A stretch of DNA of 64,000 bases from Deltaproteobacteria bacterium. GTDB lineage: Bacteria; Myxococcota_A; UBA9160; UBA4427. The stretch is taken from positions 62,001 through 126,000 of the forward strand of contig PBFW01000070.1 in assembly GCA_002719955.1 (NCBI GenBank). The letters are read 5' to 3'. Shown in pieces: positions 53,838 to 62,602 of the stretch; the first letter of the stretch is position 1, and each line of letters starts with the position of its first letter. The position numbers and the translations under genes were made by a program. The notes under the pieces are model-generated. The model was not told the DNA's origin, searched no databases, and saw only the letters and a list, made by a program, of their open reading frames with translations.

Positions 53838-55901
53838 ATGCGAATTTCATTCTCCACTTCGGCTTTCGGGCCCTCGGATCTGCGAACCCGAACTGCTGTG
53901 CTGGCGTGGGTCTGCGCCCTGATCTGGAATGGGTTCGCGATTCAGAGCGCTGGTGCGGAAGAGCCTTTGGGAACGGGTTGGCCAACCTATGGTGGGGATC
54001 CCGGTGGGGCGCGCTATTCGGTGCTCAGCCAGATCACGCCCGCCAATGTCGAGCGGCTCGAGGTCGCATGGACCTACCACACCGGGGATATCCCGGGTGC
54101 ACATCCAGAAGTCACGAAGACCGCCTTCCAGGCCACCCCGATTCTAGACGGGGACACGCTCTATTTCTGTTCGCCGCTCAGCCGCGCATTCGCGCTGGAC
54201 GCCGAAACGGGCAGGGAGCGATGGGTCTTTGATGCCGCTCCGCGCATCGAAGGGGACATGACGAAGACCTGTCGGGGCGTGGCGCTCTGGCGGGGTGAGC
54301 GTTCGGATCCGGGAATCGAAACCCCTGTCTGTGGAGCGCGAGTCTTCATGGGGACGATTGATGCGAGATTGGTTGCGCTCGACGCCGAGACCGGTGCAGC
54401 CTGTGCAGATTTCGGAGAGGGCGGGCGAGTCGATCTTCGCGTGGGCCTCGGGGATGTCGTGCCGGGGGAGATGTACATGACCTCGCCGCCGACCGTGATC
54501 GGTGATGTGGTCGTGACGGGCGCGATGATTCGGGACAATTTTCGAATGAATGCGCCAGGAGGGGTGATCCGCGCTTTCGACGTGCGCACCGGTGCGCTCC
54601 GCTGGGCCTTCGATCCGGTTCCGCCGGGCACGCCGTCGCTCGCTTCGGAGGGGGGTGTGCGACGCTTCTGGCGCGGGACGCCCAATGCCTGGTCGATCTT
54701 TTCGGTCGATCTCGAGCGCGGGCTGGTCTTCGTTCCCTTTGGCAATCCGAGTCCTGATTTCTTTGGTGGACATCGCGAGGGCTTCGACTACTACGGCAGT
54801 TCGGTCGTCGCGCTCGACGGAGCGACCGGAGAGGCTCGATGGCGATTTCAGACCGTGCATCACGATCTCTGGGATTACGACCTGGCTTCCCAGCCGACGC
54901 TGCTCGAGATCGAAAAGAACGGGCTGATGATCCCCGCGCTCGCTCAGCCGACGAAGATGGGTCATCTCTTCCTGCTCGATCGCGAGACTGGACACCCGAT
55001 CTACCCGGTCGAGGAACGCGCGGTCCCCCAGACCGATGTGCCCGGCGAGACGAGTGCTCCGACCCAGCCCTTCCCGACCTTTCCCCGCCCGCTCCATCCT
55101 CCCCGCCTGCGACCCGAGGACGCCTTCGGCTTCACTCCTTACGATCGGGGCGCCTGCCGGGACAGGATCGCGTCCCTTCGAAACGAGGGGATCTTCACGC
55201 CGCCGAGCCTGGGCGGGTCCATCCAGTATCCGGGGGTCGCCGGGGGCTCGAACTGGGGAGGCGCCGCCTACGATCCCGGCCGGCGATTATTGGTGTTGAA
55301 CCAGAATTTTGTCGCGCAGGTTCACACGCTCATCGCGCGGGAGGGCGGGGCGGAACCCAGGCGCGCCGCGCGGCATATGGGGGTCAGTCCGCAGACCGGG
55401 ACGCCCTTCCTGATCAGCCAGGAGGTACTCGTCTCGCCCTTCGGTGTTCCCTGCGTGCCGACACCGTGGGGGAGCTTGATGGCGATCAGCCTCGAGACGG
55501 GGGAGAAGGTCTGGGAGATTCCCTTCGGCAGTACCCGCGACATGGTGCCCTTCTTCCCGATCGGTTTGAATTTTGGTTTGCCGAGTATGGGGGGGCCGAT
55601 CGTGACTGCGAGCGGATTGGTGTTCATCGGAGCGAGCATGGACCGGTATCTGCGTGCCTTCGATGTCGTGAGCGGCGAATTGCTCTGGCGGGGTCGCCTA
55701 CCAGCGGGTGGGCAGGCGACGCCGATGACCTATCGATCGCCGCGATCCGGTCGGCAATTCGTGGTGATTGCGGCGGGTGGACACGGGACCCTCGGGACGA
55801 AATCCGGAGATTCGGTCGTCGCCTATTCCCTTCCGGAATCCCTTCCGGAGTCCCTTCCGCAGTCTCCCTCAGAGCCCTTCCCGAAGGCATCCAGTCGCTA
55901 G
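53838..55901 (+). CDS. PQQ-dependent quinoprotein dehydrogenase
   Basis: A 687-residue soluble quinoprotein with a signal peptide (TRTAVLAWVCALIWNGFAIQSAGA). An eight-bladed propeller binds PQQ and Ca and oxidises an alcohol, aldose or cyclic polyol in the periplasm. Seen: GWPTYGGDPGGARYSVLSQI, TPILDGDTLYFCSPLS, GRERWVFDAA, GGSNWGGAAYDPGRR and the C-terminal SMGGPIVTASGLVFIG. No N-terminal membrane helices and no C-terminal heme domain are present, so it is not a quinohemoprotein; the cytochrome gene six bases upstream probably serves. The C-terminus ends with a repeated SLPE segment. It could act on glucose, quinate or other alcohols. Confidence 0.9.
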   Translation: MRISFSTSAFGPSDLRTRTAVLAWVCALIWNGFAIQSAGAEEPLGTGWPTYGGDPGGARYSVLSQITPANVERLEVAWTYHTGDIPGAHPEVTKTAFQATPILDGDTLYFCSPLSRAFALDAETGRERWVFDAAPRIEGDMTKTCRGVALWRGERSDPGIETPVCGARVFMGTIDARLVALDAETGAACADFGEGGRVDLRVGLGDVVPGEMYMTSPPTVIGDVVVTGAMIRDNFRMNAPGGVIRAFDVRTGALRWAFDPVPPGTPSLASEGGVRRFWRGTPNAWSIFSVDLERGLVFVPFGNPSPDFFGGHREGFDYYGSSVVALDGATGEARWRFQTVHHDLWDYDLASQPTLLEIEKNGLMIPALAQPTKMGHLFLLDRETGHPIYPVEERAVPQTDVPGETSAPTQPFPTFPRPLHPPRLRPEDAFGFTPYDRGACRDRIASLRNEGIFTPPSLGGSIQYPGVAGGSNWGGAAYDPGRRLLVLNQNFVAQVHTLIAREGGAEPRRAARHMGVSPQTGTPFLISQEVLVSPFGVPCVPTPWGSLMAISLETGEKVWEIPFGSTRDMVPFFPIGLNFGLPSMGGPIVTASGLVFIGASMDRYLRAFDVVSGELLWRGRLPAGGQATPMTYRSPRSGRQFVVIAAGGHGTLGTKSGDSVVAYSLPESLPESLPQSPSEPFPKASSR
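55828..55875. repeat. 12-bp tandem repeat at the 3' end of the PQQ dehydrogenase gene
   Basis: TCCCTTCCGGAA, TCCCTTCCGGAG and TCCCTTCCGCAG follow directly (55828-55863) with a degenerate fourth copy to 55875. They encode the peptide repeat SLPE-SLPE-SLPQ. It probably arose by slippage in the C-terminal tail. Confidence 0.8.
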
Positions 55902-56059
55902 GCGAGTCCCCGGGCGGCACTTCCCGCGCCCGCGTTCCAGCATGGCTTCGACGGCATGGGCGCCAGGTGGGCCGGAACTCTCTAGACTGCCGGGGCCGAT
56001 CGCGAGGTCACGTTCGCGTGAGGCGGCTCGAGTGGGGATTTTGGAAGGAGGAGCAGGCG

Positions 56060-57064
56060 ATGCCGAAGTTGGCCATGTGGGGGAAAGCGCTGACCGCCAT
56101 GCCCAGGATTTCGAAGGCGGACTGGGATGGGCTCGATCTGGTGTCGCGATGGCTGATCGCGACTCGCGGAGCGGTGATCGTCATGACGTTCACGTCCGCT
56201 GCCTTCGCGGGTGCCCTGGCTTACAAGGCCGGCGCCTTTGATGGACTGCTCTTTGCGCTCGTCACGGTCGGTCTCTGCCTCGCGCACGCGACGAATAATC
56301 TGATCAACGACCTGACCGATCACTGGAAGGGAGTCGATCAGGGTAATTATTTCCGAACCCAATACGGTCCGCAGACGGTGGAGGATGGTTTCCTCACCGT
56401 CGGGCAATTGATCGGTTATGCCGCCCTCACGGGTATGGTCGCTCTCGCGATCGGAATCTATCTCGTCTTCGTGTCCGATCGCGGCGAAATCACGCTCATG
56501 CTCCTGGGATCGGGTGCCTTTTTCGTCCTCTTCTACACATTTCCGCTCAAAGCGATCGGGTTGGGCGAGCCCGCGGTGCTGGTCGTGTGGGGACCCCTGA
56601 TGGTGGGCGGCAGCTATTTCGTGATGACCGGCGTGTGGAGCAACGAAGTCGCGCTCGCGAGCCTTGCCTACGCCCTCGGCCCGACTGCGGTGCTCTTTGG
56701 AAAACACACCGACAAAATGTCCTTCGACCGCGATAAGGGCATTCGGACGCTGCCGGTTCTCCTGGGAGAATCACTCTCGCGAAGGGTGATCGTGGGGTTG
56801 CTCCTCGCTCAGTATCCGGTGATCGTCTATCTCGTCTATACGGGCTTTTTCCATCCGGTCATGCTGGTGGCCTTTGCATCGCTTTTTTCCCTGAAGCGCG
56901 TGTTTCAGGTCTTCTCCCACCCGCGCCCCGACGCGCCACCGCGGGATTTTCCGGAGGGGGTGTGGCCACTCTGGTTCGTGGCCGCGGCTTTCTGGTTCAC
57001 CCGGCGGTATGGTGGCTTTTTTCTGGTCGGGCTCGTGCTCGACCTCGTCTTGACCCGAATCTAG
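56060..57064 (+). CDS. UbiA-family membrane prenyltransferase
   Basis: A 334-residue integral membrane protein with about nine helices. The first aspartate motif is N83-D-L-T-D87 and the second is in DKMSFDRDKGIRTLP. UbiA enzymes transfer an isoprenoid chain onto an aromatic or polyphenol acceptor; the acceptor is unknown. ATG 56060 has GGAAGGAGG upstream. The frame extends far upstream (to 54839) as an antiframe of the PQQ gene and is not coding there. Its stop is one base from the convergent stop of the next gene. Confidence 0.92.
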   Translation: MPKLAMWGKALTAMPRISKADWDGLDLVSRWLIATRGAVIVMTFTSAAFAGALAYKAGAFDGLLFALVTVGLCLAHATNNLINDLTDHWKGVDQGNYFRTQYGPQTVEDGFLTVGQLIGYAALTGMVALAIGIYLVFVSDRGEITLMLLGSGAFFVLFYTFPLKAIGLGEPAVLVVWGPLMVGGSYFVMTGVWSNEVALASLAYALGPTAVLFGKHTDKMSFDRDKGIRTLPVLLGESLSRRVIVGLLLAQYPVIVYLVYTGFFHPVMLVAFASLFSLKRVFQVFSHPRPDAPPRDFPEGVWPLWFVAAAFWFTRRYGGFFLVGLVLDLVLTRI

Positions 57065-57065
57065 C

Positions 57066-57725
57066 TCAGTGCGACGGACGCTTGCTGAGTCCGTGTTGTT
57101 CGAGTCGCCATAACAGGTGACTGAAGCGGTCCTGTCCGAAGAAGAGATCTCCCTCGAAGACCATCGTCGGAACGCCCCAATGTCCGGCGGCGGCATGGGC
57201 TTCCTGGTTGGAATGGATGACGGCTTCGTAGTGATCGGGATCCGCCTCGATCAGGCCGTCGAGTTCCGCCAGATCGAGCCCGGCTTCACTCGCCGCCCGA
57301 GCCAGATGGTCCCCCTCGTTCCAGCCATTGACCTTTCCCGACCAGATCAATCGACTCACGGAATCGATGAAGGCGAGGCCTCGGCCTGCCTCGACGGCCG
57401 CGATGCCCAGGCGAGTCAAGCGATGGATATGGGGTTGCTCCTCGGAGATACGCTGCCTTCCGATGTCCTGGGCGACCGGATCGGGTTGCGGCCAGGAATA
57501 GGGGATCCCCTCCATTTGCGAGATACGAAGCGTGTCGCGCAGGAGGTAGGGCGGCCACATCGGATTCACCTTCTCGAAGAATTCGGGCGTGCGTATTGCG
57601 ATCGGATAGACCGGACGGACCCGACAATCGACGTCGTAGTCCGCGACCAACCGAACGATCCGTTCCGTGATCAGATAGGAGTAGGGGCTTCGAAAAGACC
57701 AATAGAGATCGAAGGAAAGGGACAT
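57066..57725 (-). CDS. DsbA-fold 2-hydroxychromene-2-carboxylate isomerase-like protein
   Basis: A 219-residue thioredoxin-superfamily protein of the HCCA isomerase/kappa-GST type. YWSFRSPYSYL gives the Ser-containing active site in place of CxxC, and GHWGVPTMVFEGDLFFGQDR is the conserved cis-Pro and late region. In naphthalene degradation this family (NahD) isomerises a chromene carboxylate using glutathione; other members are detoxifying. ATG 57725 is chosen over 57746. It precedes nothing co-directional except the Baeyer-Villiger gene upstream (71-base spacer), which may share its transcript. Confidence 0.88.
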   Translation of the reverse strand: MSLSFDLYWSFRSPYSYLITERIVRLVADYDVDCRVRPVYPIAIRTPEFFEKVNPMWPPYLLRDTLRISQMEGIPYSWPQPDPVAQDIGRQRISEEQPHIHRLTRLGIAAVEAGRGLAFIDSVSRLIWSGKVNGWNEGDHLARAASEAGLDLAELDGLIEADPDHYEAVIHSNQEAHAAAGHWGVPTMVFEGDLFFGQDRFSHLLWRLEQHGLSKRPSH

Positions 57726-57796
57726 GGGATCGAATCTCCCGGACAAGACAGATCAGCACCCCCGGGCTTCGATCAACCGCGCGCGCCCCGCCCGCG

Positions 57797-59251
57797 TCAG
57801 ACGGTATTGAAGTCGTGCAGTCCCGTTTCATCTCGTTGCTGAATGAAGGTCTCGAAGTTGCCTGGAAAGAGGAAAGGCGTGTGGCCGGTAGGCGTTCGGT
57901 AATAGCTGTTGCAGGGTTCGACGCCCCAGGAATAGCTGTTGCGCGCCTCGACGACCCATTCGTTGTAGCGGCGATGAGAGGCGGGCTTGACGTCGATGGC
58001 GCGGGCCCCCGCCGCTTGTTTCTCTTTCAGGAGTCGAACGATCAGCCGGAGATTGATCTCCGCCGCATCGAAGAAAGAGGTCGAAGTGATCAGCGCATTC
58101 GGGCCGAGCGCGAAGAAATAATTCGGGAAACCCGGGACGGCCGTTCCGACGAAGGCCTCCGGTGCCTCCTCCATTCTCTTGCCCAGGGATTCGCCATCCG
58201 ACCCAATGACCTCGATTCGTTCGAAGTCCATGACCTTGTAACCCGTGCAGTAGATGATCACATCCGCCTCGATCGTTTGACCGTCGGCCGTGAGGACGCC
58301 ATTGCGCTCGATCGATTGGGCGGCGGCGGGAACGAGCGTGACGTTGTCCTGCTGGAGTGCGGGGTAGAAATCGTCGGAGAGAAGGGGTCGCTTGCAGCCG
58401 AAGCGCGACCTGGGCGTGACGAGTTCGCGCAGCACCGGGTCTGGGACGGCCTCTTCGATGTGCTTCTGGCCCATCTTTTCGACCCTTTCCTGGACCTTGT
58501 GGCCGATGCGGAAAGAGCCGTCCGATAGATTCATGATCTTGTTGTGGAAAGCGCGGTGGAGCTTCCGCAGGATCGGGATCCTCAAGAGCGCACGGGAGAG
58601 ACCGGAATAGGCCTTGTTGCCTCGGGGCAGGATCCAGTTCGGTGTTCGCTGGAAGACGTGGAGGTGGCTGGCGAGCTTGGCGATTTCCGGGACCACCTGA
58701 ACCGCGGCCGCGGCGGACCCGATCAACGCGATCCGTTTGCCTGCGAGGGGGACGTCATGTTTCCACTCGGTCGAATGCCAGGATGGGCCCTCGAATCGAT
58801 CGATTCCGGGAATGTCAGGGAAGAGCGGCGTGTGCTGGTTGCCCATCGCATTGATGACGACGTTGAACTCGTGGAGCTGGCCATCCGTACATTCCAGGTG
58901 CCAGGTGCCATCGGCCCGGTAGCGTGCCGAAACGATTTCGGTCTCGAGCCGCAAGTGGGGTTCGAGTCCGAACTCGCTGGCACTTCTCTGGAGATAGGTC
59001 TCGATCTCCGGCTGCTCGACGAAGATCTGGGACCAGTCGGGGTTCGAGCCGTCCTTGAAGGTGTAGGCCGCTGCTTTGACATCGCAGGTCAGCCCGGGAT
59101 ACGAGTGCTGATGCCAGGTCCCTCCGACCGCGCTCGCTTTTTCGAAGATCGTGAAGCGATCGAAACCTTGTGCGAGCAGTTCGCGCCCCGCCGCGAGTCC
59201 GGATGGACCGGCTCCGATCACGGCGACGCGCAAGGGGGAATGATCTGCCAT
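57797..59251 (-). CDS. FAD-dependent Baeyer-Villiger-type monooxygenase
   Basis: A 484-residue flavoprotein. Seen: VAVIGAGPSGLAAGREL, GGTWHQHSYPGLTCDV, the fingerprint FEGPSWHSTEW and IALIGSAAAAVQVVPEI. In the second dinucleotide loop the usual GxGxxG is GSAAAAV, a weaker NADPH site than in the other two monooxygenases of the window. ATG 59251 has GGAGG upstream; 59317 is not conserved. It is divergent from the SDR gene at 59392 across 140 bases. Confidence 0.9.
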   Translation of the reverse strand: MADHSPLRVAVIGAGPSGLAAGRELLAQGFDRFTIFEKASAVGGTWHQHSYPGLTCDVKAAAYTFKDGSNPDWSQIFVEQPEIETYLQRSASEFGLEPHLRLETEIVSARYRADGTWHLECTDGQLHEFNVVINAMGNQHTPLFPDIPGIDRFEGPSWHSTEWKHDVPLAGKRIALIGSAAAAVQVVPEIAKLASHLHVFQRTPNWILPRGNKAYSGLSRALLRIPILRKLHRAFHNKIMNLSDGSFRIGHKVQERVEKMGQKHIEEAVPDPVLRELVTPRSRFGCKRPLLSDDFYPALQQDNVTLVPAAAQSIERNGVLTADGQTIEADVIIYCTGYKVMDFERIEVIGSDGESLGKRMEEAPEAFVGTAVPGFPNYFFALGPNALITSTSFFDAAEINLRLIVRLLKEKQAAGARAIDVKPASHRRYNEWVVEARNSYSWGVEPCNSYYRTPTGHTPFLFPGNFETFIQQRDETGLHDFNTV

Positions 59252-59391
59252 CCGGACCTCCGGGTCTGTTGCTGCAACGACGATGAAGACGATGAACGAG
59301 TCGCGCTCTGTCGGCAACCCTTTTCGGGAAGCCGCTGCGCGAGGGGGACGACGCTCCTATTCTTGGGCGCCCAGATGAGGAGGATAGGGCA

Positions 59392-60171
59392 TTGGCGGGA
59401 CGGCTCGACGGAAAGGTGGCGATCATTACGGGTGGAGCGCGTGGGCAGGGTGAGGCGGAAGCGCGCCTCTTCGCTGCGGAGGGGGCCCGCGTCGTGGTGG
59501 CGGATGTGCTCGAGGAGCTGGGTCGTGCGGTGGCGAGCTCGATCGGCGAGGCCGCCCGCTTCGAACGCCTCGATGTGAGCTCGGAGGAAGACTGGACCCG
59601 GGTGGTGGGCGTGGCGGTCGATCATTTCGGATCGCTCACGACGCTCGTCAACAATGCGGGGATCGTCGCCTTCTCGGCCTTCGAGGAGACGAGCCTCGAG
59701 GAGTACATGCGGGTGATCAACGTGAATCAGGTCGGGACCTTCCTCGGGATGCGATCATCGATTGCCGCGCTGAGCGAGGCCGGCGGTGGATCGATCGTGA
59801 ATGTCGCTTCCGTCGAGGGTATTCGCGGCAGCAATGGGCTCGTGTCCTATGGCTCTTCGAAGTGGGCGATTCGTGGCCTCTCGAAGATCGGTTCCGTCGA
59901 ATTCGCGCGCCGGGGGATTCGCGTGAACACCTTGTTGCCGGGTTCGGTCGCGACGCCGATGTCGGCACTGCCGCCCGACACCGAGGTCGACAGCCAGGCG
60001 ATCGTCGCGGACCGACCGATCCAGCGAGCCGGGACGCCGGAGGAACTCGCCCAGGCGGCGCTTTTCCTGGCGGCAGACGAGAGCAGCTATATCAGCGGTG
60101 CGGAACTCGTCGTCGATGGCGCGTGGACGGCGGGCTCGCTGATCCGGGGAATGCCCGGACATCCCGGCTGA
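59392..60171 (+). CDS. Short-chain dehydrogenase/reductase (SDR)
   Basis: A 259-residue classical SDR. TGGARGQG is the cofactor loop, followed by VVVADVL (acidic, NAD type), NNAGI and the active-site YGSSK after VNVASV. The family resembles 3-alpha/20-beta-hydroxysteroid dehydrogenases (RLDGKVAIITGGARGQGEAEA); the steroid link is from family resemblance only. The start is TTG 59392 with GAGGAGG at 59377-59383. Divergent from the Baeyer-Villiger gene, a plausible functional partner because it would supply a ketone. Confidence 0.93.
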   Translation: MAGRLDGKVAIITGGARGQGEAEARLFAAEGARVVVADVLEELGRAVASSIGEAARFERLDVSSEEDWTRVVGVAVDHFGSLTTLVNNAGIVAFSAFEETSLEEYMRVINVNQVGTFLGMRSSIAALSEAGGGSIVNVASVEGIRGSNGLVSYGSSKWAIRGLSKIGSVEFARRGIRVNTLLPGSVATPMSALPPDTEVDSQAIVADRPIQRAGTPEELAQAALFLAADESSYISGAELVVDGAWTAGSLIRGMPGHPG

Positions 60172-60213
60172 TCGCAGGTCGTCCGTATGCGGGGGGGCGG
60201 GCGAAATCCGAGT

Positions 60214-60849
60214 TCAGTCCCGAGCCATGAAAAAGTGGCCCGCGGCGGCACCCGCGACGGCGACTAGCAGGATCGGTGAGAAGTGGAAGCGGAGTGCATG
60301 CTCGGGCTCGTACATACACGCGAGTTGCATGCCGAGTGCAGCCATCGAGGCAGCCGCTGCGCCGACCAATGATCCCGCGGCCCCGTGTGCCCACATCAGC
60401 CGCCGTCGCAGAAGGACGAGCGCGATCCCGGCTGGAGGAAGGGAGACCGCGAGACTCTCCGAGAAGCAATGCGCCCGCTTCCCGAGCATCGAGTGGGTCG
60501 GCCCCGGCAGGGCATCGCCAAGGAGCGTGAGGCCGAGCCAGCTCGCTCCCAGAAAAGCCGCGGGTCCCAGTAGCCGCGCCATGGAAGGAGCGCCCGGAAC
60601 GCCGATCTCGAAGGCGGCGGCAATCACCGCGAGGCTCGTGGCGGCGCCGAGACCGAGTTCGCCCAGCAGGCGCAGGGAACTCAGGTCGGATACGAATCCC
60701 ACGCGCAGGGGGCCGCTCCACAGGAGGGCCGCCGCAACAAAGAGGCTCGAGGCGAGGGTCCAGATTGTGATCGCCCGCGCCCAGGGGAGCGCTGGCCGAA
60801 CGGGTTGCAGCTCATCGACGAGTGCATCGAGGAAATTGGATTCAGGCAT
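60214..60849 (-). CDS. NrsF/DUF1109-type putative anti-sigma membrane protein
   Basis: A 211-residue protein of six membrane segments with a cytoplasmic N-terminus. HCFSESLAVSLPPAGIALVL, RRRLMWAHGAAGSLVG and the final MQLACMYE stretch match the NrsF (negative regulator of sigma F) pattern, including conserved Cys residues. NrsF proteins hold ECF sigma factors and release them under redox or metal stress. No sigma factor gene is next to it here. ATG 60849 has AAGGA nine bases upstream and is preferred to 60867. Confidence 0.75.
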   Translation of the reverse strand: MPESNFLDALVDELQPVRPALPWARAITIWTLASSLFVAAALLWSGPLRVGFVSDLSSLRLLGELGLGAATSLAVIAAAFEIGVPGAPSMARLLGPAAFLGASWLGLTLLGDALPGPTHSMLGKRAHCFSESLAVSLPPAGIALVLLRRRLMWAHGAAGSLVGAAAASMAALGMQLACMYEPEHALRFHFSPILLVAVAGAAAGHFFMARD

Positions 60850-61784
60850 GATCTCGATTTCCTTCATCGCCCCCGCTCAGTCGCCCGCGTCGATCCGAGC
60901 CGTGTCGGCACGTCTCACTCGGACGGTATCGAGGGATCTCGGAACGACCTACGTACGAGCCGCGAGTCCGGCTCCACCTCGCTCGCGACATCCGGACTCG
61001 TGGGTTCCGCTGCTTGTTACGGCCCGATCGGAACAAAGGTTACGGGCCGTCGGCCCATTATTTTGATCCGGAGCGATTCCGGGAGAACGCTGGGAGGGGC
61101 TGGAGGGAGGGGTGTTCGAGGGCGGGTGCGCCGGAAGTGGATGCGGGGTCCCTAGCGAGTGCGGCTGTGGATCAGGCGGGGTCGGACTGGCTGATCTTCG
61201 AATCGAGGCTCGGTTCGATCTCTCGCGCTCCTCGTCGGTCAGGAACTCGTAGGAGAGGAGATCGATTCGAGGGTCCTGTCCCCCGTCGGGTACGACTGTC
61301 AGGCTCACCCAGGGCTCATCGCCGTAGCCGAAGCTCAGGAGGACGAGAATCACGCAGTGATTCGCGCGAAAGGATCTCGCCTGGAGTCGTTCGGTGGGTC
61401 CACGCTGCCTTTCCCGCCCCGGTTGGCTCGTCCGCTCATCTTCGTCCTCTGCCCCGCCATGCTTTACTAGCCGGTCCCGCCACTCATAATTCGTTTGTAT
61501 CCAAAGGTTTGGCCGAATTTGCGAAGTGAAATGGTACGCTGCGATCAGCATCTCAGGACTAGAGTGTAGGTCGGTGATCGGCGGCGCTGGGGACGCCCAT
61601 CGGCTCGATTGCGCAATTTTCTGCGCCCGGAGTGGATTCCCCGCTGGTCGCCAGGTGTGGTATTCCCAGCGCAACGTGCACGCAGGTTTCGGAGCAGCTG
61701 TCTCGTTCTGCTCGCTGCGCGGGGACGAGGAGCAAGCGCTGAATCCGCTCCTGTGTGTCGTCGTCGAAAATAGGGGGAGGGGGT
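60850..61784. other. Large region without a confident gene
   Basis: About 935 bases between the NrsF-like gene and TerC. The strongest possible coding segment is the leftward frame 60949-61551. A rightward G-run cluster is at 61092-61126. AT-richer sequence near 61480-61560 could be a promoter. A TerC leader lies at the right end; it does not match the yybP-ykoY riboswitch as I know it. Confidence 0.5.
60949..61551 (-). CDS. Possible orphan ORF, no family recognised
   Basis: A leftward open frame of 200 codons from ATG 61551. The middle part (ANHCVILVLLSFGYGDEPWV, SLTVVPDGGQDPRIDLLSYE) has amphipathic order and GC-rich third positions like real coding sequence, whereas the C-terminal 70 residues are Pro/Ser-rich and look like a shadow. 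It may be a short gene ending earlier through a frame error, a decayed gene or chance. It sits where a sigma factor would be expected upstream of nrsF, but shows no sigma motifs. Confidence 0.25.
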   Translation of the reverse strand: MLIAAYHFTSQIRPNLWIQTNYEWRDRLVKHGGAEDEDERTSQPGRERQRGPTERLQARSFRANHCVILVLLSFGYGDEPWVSLTVVPDGGQDPRIDLLSYEFLTDEERERSNRASIRRSASPTPPDPQPHSLGTPHPLPAHPPSNTPPSSPSQRSPGIAPDQNNGPTARNLCSDRAVTSSGTHESGCRERGGAGLAART

Positions 61785-62600
61785 TTGGAGGCATTCTTGA
61801 CCGCCGAGAACGCGATCGCACTCGCGACCCTCGCGGGGCTCGAAATCGTTCTCGGAATCGACAATATCGTCTTCATCGCGATTTTGACCCAAAAACTGCC
61901 CCCGGCGAACCAGATGTTGGCCCGACGGATCGGTCTGCTCGCCGCCATGTTCATGCGCATCGGATTGCTGCTCGTGATCGGTTGGGTCATGGGGCTGACC
62001 GCCATTCTCTTCAGCGTTTTCGAGCAGCCCTTCTCGGGGCGCGACCTGATCCTGCTGGGCGGCGGACTCTTCCTGGTGGCAAAGGCGACCTGGGAGATTC
62101 ATGACAAGCTCGAAGGCGAGGAGGAGGCGGATGCGAGCCTGAGGGCCGCGTCGATGGGAAGCGTGATCATTCAGATCATGCTGCTCGACATCGTATTCTC
62201 GCTCGACTCGGTGATCACCGCCGTCGGGATGGCGAACGAGATCGCCGTCATGATCGCGGCCGTCGTGCTTTCGGTCGGCGTCATGCTTCTCTTCGCCGAG
62301 ACGATCAGCCGCTTCATCGAGGATCATCCGACCATGAAGATGCTGGCGCTTTCATTCCTGATCCTGATCGGTGTCGTCCTGATGCTCGAAGGGCTCGGGA
62401 AGCATGTCGAGAAGGGCTACATCTACTTCGCGATGGCCTTTGCGTTGATGGTGGAACTCGTCAATCTCGGGGTCCGAAAGCGAAGTCCCGTTCGTCTGAA
62501 GCAGACCAGGGTCGTGCGAGATGATCATGTCCAGAGGGCCACCGGGGTGGCGGGGGTCGAAGGGCGCTCCGGATCCGAATCCAGCGTCGGAGAAGCGTGA
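61785..62600 (+). CDS. TerC/YkoY-family membrane protein
   Basis: A 271-residue integral membrane protein of about seven or eight helices. The paired acidic helices LEIVLGIDNIVFI and LLDIVFSLDSVITA are the TerC signature. Some TerC proteins export manganese to load secreted enzymes; others relate to tellurite resistance. The start may be TTG 61785 (with AGGGGG upstream) or GTG 61755. The next gene begins two bases after its stop, suggesting co-transcription. Confidence 0.9.
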   Translation: MEAFLTAENAIALATLAGLEIVLGIDNIVFIAILTQKLPPANQMLARRIGLLAAMFMRIGLLLVIGWVMGLTAILFSVFEQPFSGRDLILLGGGLFLVAKATWEIHDKLEGEEEADASLRAASMGSVIIQIMLLDIVFSLDSVITAVGMANEIAVMIAAVVLSVGVMLLFAETISRFIEDHPTMKMLALSFLILIGVVLMLEGLGKHVEKGYIYFAMAFALMVELVNLGVRKRSPVRLKQTRVVRDDHVQRATGVAGVEGRSGSESSVGEA

Positions 62601-62602
62601 GG

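Noticed and set aside
54839-56059. Upstream part of the long frame that contains the UbiA gene
   Set aside because: It overlaps the PQQ dehydrogenase in another frame and is low-complexity; UbiA starts at 56060 with a good ribosome site.
61552-61784. yybP-ykoY manganese riboswitch before TerC
   Set aside because: The leader lacks the conserved loop sequences I would expect, and no paired arms fit. A covariance search would be decisive.
60868-61784. Decayed ECF sigma factor gene upstream of the NrsF-like gene
   Set aside because: No frame on either strand shows sigma region 2 or 4 motifs.
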